A program made the translations under genes and the position numbers. Shown here in pieces: positions 59,301-64,000 of a stretch of DNA of 64,000 nt. The notes below the pieces were generated by a model. That model was not told the DNA's origin. It was given only the letters and a program-made list of their open reading frames with translations, and ran no database searches. Positions within the stretch are counted from its first letter, which is position 1. Each line of letters opens with the position of its first letter. This DNA is from Proteles cristata cristata (lineage: Eukaryota; Chordata; Mammalia; Carnivora; Hyaenidae), in assembly GCA_017311185.1 (NCBI GenBank), contig JAESUZ010000771.1, forward strand, positions 1,868,001-1,932,000, in the 5' to 3' direction.

Positions 59301-61412
59301 AGCAGGTGAAGAGCCAGTGTTGCAGGCAGAGGGACAGCTTTTAAAAGAGCTTGCAGGTGAGAAAGATCACATTTCCTGGGTTGCTGCAGTGTGTGAGGAA
59401 GAAGGGACCCAGGAGGGAAGTGCAGGGCCCAATCGTATATATCATGTTTTCTTATCTGATAGAGAACCAGTAAAGGCTGTTTAAGCGTTGGAGAGGCTGA
59501 GCTAGTTCACAGTCCCGTAGCAGCACGCGGGTGTGGTCGGAGGTGGACAAGACTCCCTTGGAGGAGCTGAGTTAGCAGTTGTAGCTGGAGGAAGTTTAGC
59601 TCGCACTGGCTTGGAGAGGAGGGGATGGGGTGAGAGAAGATGAGAGGGAGCAGGGCTTGATTTCTGTTCACCCTGCAGCTGAGCAGTGGGGGCGGAGTCA
59701 GAGGGATTCGTAGGTGTCTGACTGGAGCCACTCACTGCTGGGAGGGACACAGGAAAGAACAGACAGGACACACGTGGAAGGGAGTACGACATGCCTGAAC
59801 TGGACCCGGTGTGGAGCGAACCAGCCTCCAACTGTATGTGAGCCTAGAGCTCAGGGGGTGAGGTCTGGGCTGCAGCCGGACATTAGGGGTGGTGGGAGCC
59901 ATGGTGGGGAGGGGAGAGATCCAAGGGCAGACCAGCAGTTAAGACTGAGAGGAGACCATTAGAGGTCAGAAAACCAGCTGGAGGACTTGGGGGGAAAAAT
60001 GAGGGAGAGCAGGCCGAAGGAAGGAGTGGTCCGGGTGTGAACTCCACAGAAAGGTCAGGGAGTTGAGACCCGAGGGGTTGGTGGACTAGGCAGGAACACT
60101 TGTGATGGTCTGGCGGGGCCAACGTCCCGTTCTGATGGGTTGAGGAGTCACAGAAGGTAAGAATTTGTAGAGACAGAATGCAGTGTGCATGCTCTGGGGC
60201 TGGGGGAGGAGGATGGGGAGGTGGGGACTGAGTCAAGGGAGGGTTTCTCAGGCCTGTGTAAATGCTGAAGGGAAGCAACCAGTAGAGAGAGGTGGGGACC
60301 CAAGTGTTCTAGTCTGCCCAGGCCTTTCCTGGTTTGAGCACCCAAAGTCCTACACCTTGGGAATCCCCTGTCCTGGGAAAATTGGGAAACTGGGAGAGTT
60401 GGTCAGTCCCCTAGAGAAAGGTTGCAGTATGGAGGAGGTGGGGAGAGTGGGGGGCGGCGGGGGGCTGGCAAAGACTGGCTGTAGGTGCAGAGAAGGCTGT
60501 GGGCCGGCCTCTTCTGTCCCTGTGAAGCGACATGTCTTCTGAGGGAATAAACTGGAGAGGGTGCAGGCAGTGAGGGAGGAAGAGGGGAGGGTTGCTGACA
60601 AATGAAGGGAGCAGCCACCCGAGGCCCTGGCTGTGTAGGGGTACCTGCCACCACGTGGTGGTTTGTGTCCAGCAGACCTGCTCGCCCGCAGAGAAGGTGG
60701 CCCTGTGTTTTCGTTGCGCTGCCCACCCTCCTCATAAGGCGTCTCCTCTCTGTGTCCGCAGCCCCCACCCCGTGAAGCCCCTCAGTGCTGCCCCTGTGGA
60801 GGGCAGCCCGGACAGGAAGCAGCCCCGCTCCAGTCTGAGCACAGCTCTGAGCAGTGGGCTGGAGAAGCTCAAGACAGTCACATCTGGTGGCATTCAGCCA
60901 GTGGCTCCAGCCCCCCACGTTGGCCAGACTGTGGACGCCAAGCGGCTGAAGGTGAGGCCCGGCAGGATGCCAGGGGGCGTCAGAGCAGATGTGGTGGTGT
61001 GGAGAGAGGAAGAGCAGGGTGGTGCTGGGCAGAGCGGAGCTAAGAGTAGGCCTGGTCCCTGCACCAGAGCCCTGAAGCCAGTTAGGCTGTCTCTCGCATT
61101 GGAGACAGAGGCCGCTCCAGGGGCCTGTAGGGGTGAAACCCGGGTGTTGGTGGGTGGGCGGGCAGGTAGGCCTGAGGCTGCCCTGCTCATGCTCATTCCT
61201 GGTCTCAGGACTCGGGTGTGCTGGACCAGTCGGCCAAGTACTACCACCTGACCCACGACGAGCTCATCGGCCTGCTCTTGCAGCGGGAGCGCGAGCTGAG
61301 CCAGCGGGAGGAGCATGTGCAGGAGCTGGAGAGCTACATTGACCGGCTGCTGGTGCGGATCATGGAGACCTCACCCACATTGCTGCAGATCCCCCCTGGC
61401 CCCCCCAAGTAG
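25901..61412 (+). CDS. RAB11FIP5: RAB11FIP5 (Rab11 family-interacting protein 5), spliced gene
   Basis: Class I Rab11 effector (Rip11, Gaf-1). By family knowledge it binds GTP-Rab11 and acidic phospholipids, sits on recycling endosomes and supports apical and recycling transport. Coding exons are 25901-26331, 46909-47345, 47497-48196, 60762-60951 and 61209-61412. All junctions have GT..AG ends and joining phases of 2, 1, 2 and 0. The sum is 1962 bases, which is 653 residues plus stop, equal to the human short form I recall. The domains are an N-terminal C2 (about 16-143), a Ser/Pro-rich disordered middle with a HHHH run, and a C-terminal Rab11-binding coiled coil (about 587-650). A 655-residue cassette exon (55509-57473) gives a 1308-residue form. 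The start ATG has the strong context gccATGg. There is no frameshift or stop in any exon. Confidence 0.97.
28620..28790 (-). repeat. MIR element
   Basis: Contains atgggactgtggagttgcaa, then the cctcagtgttctcatctgtccaatgggg block and ttgatgtaaggcatgaaatgag. This is the complement order of a MIR. Confidence 0.6.
31735..32220 (+). repeat. MIR element split by a can-SINE
   Basis: The left part (31735-31895) has ccccttgaggtgtaggtact and cacagatggagaaactgagg. The right part (32115-32220) has ggtcaggatttggacccggg then cagagtctgtgctcttcatc. These are consecutive MIR segments, interrupted by the SINE at 31896-32114 with duplicated tgaagtgactttt. Confidence 0.8.
31896..32114 (-). repeat. can-SINE inside a MIR, 13-base target-site duplication
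   Basis: The antisense element ends in aagccacccgggcgacc. Flanks tgaagtgactttt are identical at 31883-31895 and 32115-32127. The body carries an extra direct repeat of gagctctcac near 31949-31968. Confidence 0.92.
33159..33349 (-). repeat. can-SINE
   Basis: Tail complement tttttttaaagtttatttattttgagagag, body complement, then ctgagccacccagatgcccc. A (TAT)n run and T tract follow at 33350-33380. Confidence 0.88.
33416..33630 (+). repeat. can-SINE, young
   Basis: The element runs from ggcgcctgggtgacttagtt to the tail ctcctagaaataaataaaaat plus A run. The flank aaaggtacag on the left resembles aaagtacag on the right. Confidence 0.92.
35646..35865 (+). repeat. can-SINE, very young, perfect 15-base target-site duplication
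   Basis: Near-consensus element with an intact A tail. Flanks aaggttacagctctg are identical at 35631-35645 and 35866-35880. The lack of decay suggests a recent insertion that may be polymorphic or lineage-specific. Confidence 0.95.
36198..36407 (+). repeat. can-SINE
   Basis: The element runs from aggggccctgggtggctcag to aataaacaaatattaaaag. The flank aagagggacagtgtt (36183-36197) matches aagagggtcggtgtt (36408-36422) with two differences. Confidence 0.9.
36625..36800 (-). repeat. LINE-like remnant
   Basis: The phrase cagttccttaataatcatcccgtatccagtccatattcaaatttc resembles the complement of an old L1-type repeat, similar in kind to the sequence near 3560-3700. No frame is open. Confidence 0.35.
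38535..38756 (+). repeat. can-SINE
   Basis: The element runs from ggggcgtctgggtggctcag to tcaagaaataaataaatattt. The flanks acttcaaagttcag and aatttaaagttcag are near identical. Confidence 0.91.
39150..39350 (+). repeat. MIR element
   Basis: Contains the cttcatagtcctcttgtgaggcgag block, catattacagataggtgtgg and ttaaaccaggcagcctggctt in MIR consensus order. Confidence 0.65.
44041..44180. repeat. 84-base-period tandem repeat, two copies
   Basis: A 56-base block starting ggtgtgtgtatgtgtgtggt and ending ggtgcggtgttggaag occurs at 44041-44096 and again at 44125-44180. The linkers between and after the copies are also alike. Confidence 0.93.
44457..44673 (-). repeat. can-SINE, older type, with target-site duplication
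   Basis: Tail complement ttttatttattttagagaga, body complement, cccacgaccctgggatcatg, and head complement ctgagccactcagcc. Flanks ctggggtctcctt(t/c)tt lie at about 44442 and 44675. Confidence 0.9.
44904..45125 (+). repeat. can-SINE, very young, 17-base target-site duplication
   Basis: Near-consensus element. Flanks aaaatttatacagtttt are identical at 44887-44903 and 45126-45142. This is the last can-SINE I found before the end of the window. Confidence 0.95.
45143..45470. repeat. Old LINE-like remnant
   Basis: AT-rich sequence with gtaatgacatgtgtttaccattacggtg and cagaatagtttcgctgtcct, which resembles a diverged L1-type block. It is also the target into which the preceding SINE inserted. Confidence 0.4.
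46909..47345 (+). CDS. RAB11FIP5: RAB11FIP5 coding exon 2
   Basis: Completes Gln144 and encodes residues 145-289 plus one base of Gly290: WYKLHSKPGKKEKERGEIQV and onward. It carries the last C2-domain strands (IQVTIQFTRNNLSASMFDLS), a very basic stretch (KIKDKMKGKKKYDLESA) and a Ser-rich stretch that includes SLTQSNTSLGSDSTLSSASG and SPSRSSWLSTEGG. The acceptor is tcccgcag|G and the donor is GGGG|GTGAGT. The basic and Ser-rich parts suggest membrane contact and phosphorylation control; that is inference. Confidence 0.97.
47346..47496 (+). other. RAB11FIP5: RAB11FIP5 intron 2 (151 bases)
   Basis: A short, G-rich intron bounded by GTGAGT and cttttcag. Runs such as gggggcggggctgggggggctgg may help recognition of a short intron. 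It is not a multiple of three, so retention would shift frame. Confidence 0.93.
47497..48196 (+). CDS. RAB11FIP5: RAB11FIP5 coding exon 3
   Basis: Encodes residues 290-522 and two bases of Ser523, starting GRDSTQSPKLLTHKRTYSDE. It covers the Ser/Pro/Glu-rich disordered middle: RSLLDLQGHLEAASRSSLCV, the KEERKPRMGLFHHHHQGLSR stretch with four His in a row, and EEKAKSSWFGFREAKEPTQK. I see many basophilic-kinase-like RxxS sites. The donor is CCCAG|GTACGT. Both possible downstream acceptors (55508/55509 and 60761/60762) supply a C that completes Ser523, so either splice keeps the frame. Confidence 0.97.
49010..49620 (-). repeat. Possible old LTR-type repeat remnant
   Basis: Sequence such as gctagagtggctcacagaac, tactagatcactgttttattataaaagg and ggaagagatacataggacaag resembles the complement of an old dispersed LTR. 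It has no coding content. The family is not assigned. Confidence 0.3.
53523..53583 (+). repeat. Inverted repeat, left arm (61 bases)
   Basis: Begins gtttgtggggcttaggactc and ends gtatcttcaccatgtc. It is the reverse complement of 54614-54674 with one mismatch. Similarity stops abruptly on both sides, and no terminal duplication was found. Confidence 0.96.
54614..54674 (-). repeat. Inverted repeat, right arm (61 bases)
   Basis: Begins gacatggtgaagataccaaa and ends ctaagccccacaaac. It pairs with 53523-53583 across a spacer of 1030 bases and lies about 0.8 kb upstream of the cassette exon. Confidence 0.96.
55509..57473 (+). CDS. RAB11FIP5: RAB11FIP5 cassette exon (655-residue insert, long isoform)
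   Basis: A 1965-base exon, a multiple of three and phase 2 at both ends, with acceptor tctccctccacag|C and donor CCAG|GTGAGC. It is open throughout. The frame closes only at the TGA spanning the donor (57475-57477). It encodes residues 523-1177 of a 1308-residue form. The visible features are a poly-Ala stretch, NPF motifs at 595-597, 604-606 and 1056-1058, EWDDTFNVFAASRLRP at about 645, an acidic EPEPEPEPEP run at about 872-881, and otherwise Pro/Glu/Ser-rich disorder. NPF is the known EH-domain ligand (EHD proteins, as in Rab11-FIP2). RAB11FIP1 has a comparable long form made by a large alternative exon. Inclusion level and tissue are not visible from sequence. Confidence 0.9.
57474..60761 (+). 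other. RAB11FIP5: RAB11FIP5 intron after the cassette exon
   Basis: 3.3 kb with no can-SINE found. A MIR-like phrase (catggagcacccactgtgtgtcagacac) lies near 58349-58376. Open frames in it are short and overlap on both strands. The acceptor is ctctctgtgtccgcag. Confidence 0.85.
60762..60951 (+). CDS. RAB11FIP5: RAB11FIP5 coding exon 4 (short-form numbering)
   Basis: Completes Ser523 (short form) and encodes residues to Lys586: PHPVKPLSAAPVEGSPDRKQ, then STALSSGLEKLKTVTSGGIQ, ending VDAKRLK. A linker between the disordered middle and the Rab11-binding domain, with SP phospho-acceptor-like sites. The donor is GAAG|GTGAGG, phase 0. Confidence 0.96.
61209..61412 (+). CDS. RAB11FIP5: RAB11FIP5 last coding exon (Rab11-binding domain)
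   Basis: Encodes residues 587-653 (short form), DSGVLDQSAKYYHLTHDELI onward. It contains the FIP Rab-binding domain: a heptad-patterned coiled coil (LLLQRERELSQREEHVQELE) followed by the conserved YIDRLLVRIMETSPTLLQI, the part that in the family contacts Rab11 switch regions as a parallel dimer. It ends GPPK with TAG at 61410-61412. All hallmark residues of the YIDRLLVRIME block are present, so Rab11 binding should be intact. It is shared by short and long isoforms. Confidence 0.98.
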   Translation, partial: DSGVLDQSAKYYHLTHDELIGLLLQRERELSQREEHVQELESYIDRLLVRIMETSPTLLQIPPGPPK

Positions 61413-62297
61413 CCCTCCTCACCCCTGCCCCTGGGAGGGTCTGCGCGGACCCACTGCCCAAACAGGGCTTGCACCGCCCTTCCTCCCGCTGAACTCACTC
61501 TCACCTGGGCAGGCTGCTGTCTGTCCTCCGTTGTCGCTCCTTGCTCCTCCTCCCTTCTGCCTCCGTGGGGGCTGCTGGAAGGGGGACCCTTTGGACTCCC
61601 ATTGGAGGCATCAGGTTCCGTGTACAACTTGTGTGTTTGGGGGAGCCCTCAGTCTTTCCCACCTGCCTATTTTCATATTCCTTAGTTTTGGGGGCTCCAG
61701 GGAATTGGAACAAAGAATTTAGTCCTCAAGTCGGAGTAGGGGTAAGCTGCAATTTGATGTGGCATCTGGGACATACTTTATTACCCTACAACAATGATCA
61801 GTCATTTCATCCGAAGCTAAACCCTTGTCCTCCTCATCTGTCTTCAGCCCCTGGAGAGCTCCTAGCATTACCCGGGCTGTGGCAGGAACCAAGCTGCCCA
61901 TTTTGGAGTCATGGGCAACTGGAGCCTCATGTCTGTTCCCTTGAGGGCAAGGAGCCTGTATGGTCTGGTCTCATCTCTGCTGTGTCCTGATTTTTGTGTG
62001 TTTCCAGCTGTTTGCAGAATGAGTGCCACATGGATGGATGGGGATGATGTGTGTTCTCCAGCCTCCCCGCTCCCCCTCCTCTTCTGATCTTCCCATTGAG
62101 TGTCACATGTGAATGTATGGAGAGCTGGGGCAAGTGTGGGGAGAGCACCTCCTCACCTACCTCCAAGCTGTGGGCCGCTCCAGGCCTCAGGGCTTTGGGC
62201 TGCTTATGTTTGGGGATCAAGCCTCCATCTTTGTTTTCGTTGCCTGTCCAGATGCCAAAACTCTGTGCTGCAGCAGGGTTTGAACTTTTGGAAACCA

Positions 62298-62303
62298 ATT
62301 AAA
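62298..62303 (+). terminator. RAB11FIP5: Possible proximal polyadenylation signal ATTAAA
   Basis: ATTAAA is followed within about 10-30 bases by the GT-rich tgtgccttttgtgggtgggg. It would give a 3' UTR of about 0.9 kb, if used. Confidence 0.5.
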
Positions 62304-63443
62304 ATGTGCCTTTTGTGGGTGGGGTCAAGAGCCTCTGGATGTAGACCTCTGTCTCTGTTTGGTGTCCCCGTCCCTCCCTGCTGAGCACATGGGGCTGGGT
62401 CTGTCAGAGCCCTGGAAATGGGAAAGGATGATGGTGAGACACTGCACGCTGTGCCCCTCCCGCAGAATTCATTTCAGTTAAGGGTCTGGCGAAGCTGCCA
62501 CTGCTCCTTTAACTTTCCTGCCACCTTCTTTTCCTCCCTCAACCCCAACTGAGGAGGGTCCTAGGCTAAAAACTATATTCTGGAAGTGGAAGGTCCCACT
62601 CTGCCTATATTTAGGAAAAAGGCTTTATTACTCTCCTCTCCATCCACTAGCTGCTTTCCCAGCCTGTCCCTTCTGCCCCATGGCCTTGCCTGGCTTGGCT
62701 GCAGTGCACTTTGAAATGAAGTGTCTATCTTTTGGCCCAGCCCCGGTTTGCTTGCGAAAACCATGGCAGGCTTCCCCTGGCATCCACAGGGAACCTTTAG
62801 TGGCTTGGGGTGCCCTGCTTTAGCAAGAGCTTTGGGGTAAGGAGGTGCTGAAGGAGGATACTTTCGGCCTAGTGAAGAGGTGAGAGCTTGTCTGGAATCC
62901 CCTCCTCTTCCGGAGAGAGCCTGTGGGATCTCTTCGACAGCCTTGGAAGGACATATGCTCTGTGGATGATGTTTTCTGCTAGGATGAAGCAGAGGAGCCC
63001 CCACACATCGGGGGAAAGCCCCTGTCATGTTATCTACCTTAAGGATCACTCATCAAAGCTGAGGAAAATGTCCCCAGGTGTCTAGATCTTGGGTCATGTT
63101 TTTTGGGGGCCAGTGGGGGTTGGGTAGGTATCTTTTCTGGGAGAAGGGGAGCACTCCTCTACTATGTATTCTTCTGGGCTCTATCCATTATCAGCCCTGA
63201 CCCTGATCTTCCACTCATCCTTGATTGTGGGCCTCCAGAATGCCCAGGGCAAGGATGTCTTCAGAAGAGCTTTGAGTTGAAGTCCAAGGTTCTTGTTGGA
63301 TGTCTCTGCTCCTCGTCACGACTTGGAGAGTTGCAGGTGGGGTGGGCAGAGAGCAGGCACAGTTCTGCTTTGCTGTTTGTCTTCCTAGTTGTAACTCCTG
63401 TTTATAAAGAGCTTGTTCTTCATGTTTTGAGCACTTTATGAAG

Positions 63444-63449
63444 AATAAA
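63444..63449 (+). terminator. RAB11FIP5: Distal polyadenylation signal AATAAA
   Basis: A canonical AATAAA is followed by a GT/T-rich element (tctattgtgttcctgttttg) 25-45 bases downstream, the expected arrangement for a cleavage site near 63465. Confidence 0.8.
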
Positions 63450-63474
63450 AAGTTCATATACTGCAGGTGGCTCT

Positions 63475-64000
63475 ATTGTGTTCCTGTTTTGATAAATGTA
63501 TGTAGGAGGCTCCCTGGGGGAAAAGGCGGGTAACGGGGTTTTAGGATGCCACTGCCCCTGTCTTAATGTCAGGGGCAGCAGCACAGCGTTGACAAGTGGC
63601 ACGGACTCAGTCTTTTCTTTGCTGAGATACCCACATTTATTGAGCACTGTGGGGGGAATACAGAGAGTAAAAGACTTGATTACTAATGTGAAACCACACA
63701 GTCTAGTAGGGAAAGATACAAATCCAAGATACAAACGGTTCTTCATATCTAGCTAGACTGTCTCTCCAGCTTTAGGAATCATCAGTTTCTTGTGGTTTTT
63801 GTTGGTGGGTGAGGTGGGTGAGGAACTGGCTGCTACAGATCATGCATTGTCCAGAAAGACATGAGTAGGCATGAGCCAATACTGCACCTCACCTTGAGAC
63901 TAAGGAGACCCAAGTGGGATTGCCTAGGATCAAAACTATTTCTACTGCCCTCTTGGGTAGCTTCCTTTTCATCCTCCCAGCCTGGCTCACTGACCAGATG
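63475..64000. other. Intergenic downstream of RAB11FIP5
   Basis: No exon recognised. A weak MIR-like phrase (cccacatttattgagcactgtg) lies near 63630-63650. From memory of human synteny SFXN5 should follow, but nothing of it is visible. Confidence 0.5.

Larger units (their letters stand above)
61413..63470 (+). other. RAB11FIP5: RAB11FIP5 3' UTR
   Basis: About 2.06 kb between the stop codon and the region just beyond the distal AATAAA. It has no SINE insertion that I could find. The length is compatible with a total short mRNA slightly above 4 kb. The exact cleavage position is inferred. Confidence 0.8.

Noticed and set aside
1..64000. Prokaryotic-type systems (CRISPR, operons, phage or plasmid genes)
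   Set aside because: The sequence is mammalian: spliced gene, SINEs, L1s and a CpG island. No regularly spaced repeat array or dense co-directional coding was found.

Overview
This is mammalian nuclear DNA, almost certainly from a carnivore and most likely a cat-family (felid) genome. The evidence is roughly thirty tRNA-Lys-derived can-SINEs (head close to GGGGCGCCTGGGTGGCTCAG, CT-rich body, A-rich tail) in both orientations, plus one fragment whose sequence I recall as the felid L1 3' region. Unspliced open frames are short except inside one multi-exon gene.

Layout. Bases 1-25000 are intergenic and repeat-dense. They hold can-SINEs, decayed L1 pieces in both orientations (about 3.2-4.5, 9.7-12.7 and 16.6-22.3 kb), a probable MaLR-type LTR remnant, microsatellites and a 3'-truncated U4 snRNA pseudogene. 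Bases 25000-26450 are a GC/CpG-rich island with GC boxes and no obvious TATA box. It is the promoter and first exon of the only gene found, RAB11FIP5 (Rab11-FIP5/Rip11/Gaf-1), on the + strand. A 20.6 kb first intron follows (26332-46908), full of SINEs and MIRs. The remaining exons lie in a SINE-poor 3' part (46.9-63.5 kb).

The gene. Five exons (25901-26331, 46909-47345, 47497-48196, 60762-60951, 61209-61412) join in a consistent frame to give 653 codons plus stop, the length I recall for the classic human protein. It has an N-terminal C2 domain for membrane lipid binding, a long Ser-rich disordered middle and a C-terminal Rab11-binding coiled coil. A sixth exon (55509-57473) is 1965 bases, phase 2/2 and fully open. 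Including it inserts 655 residues and makes a 1308-residue isoform. The insert carries three NPF motifs, the EH-domain ligand, so the long isoform could link Rab11 recycling endosomes to EHD-type proteins. The 3' UTR runs to an AATAAA at 63444.

The most unusual structure is a 61-base inverted repeat with one mismatch and about 1 kb between arms (53523-53583 and 54614-54674), in the intron just upstream of the large cassette exon. No tRNA gene, CRISPR array, prokaryotic feature or second protein-coding gene is supported. From memory of human 2p13, SFXN5 should lie beyond the right edge and NOTO/SMYD5 beyond the left; neither is visible here.
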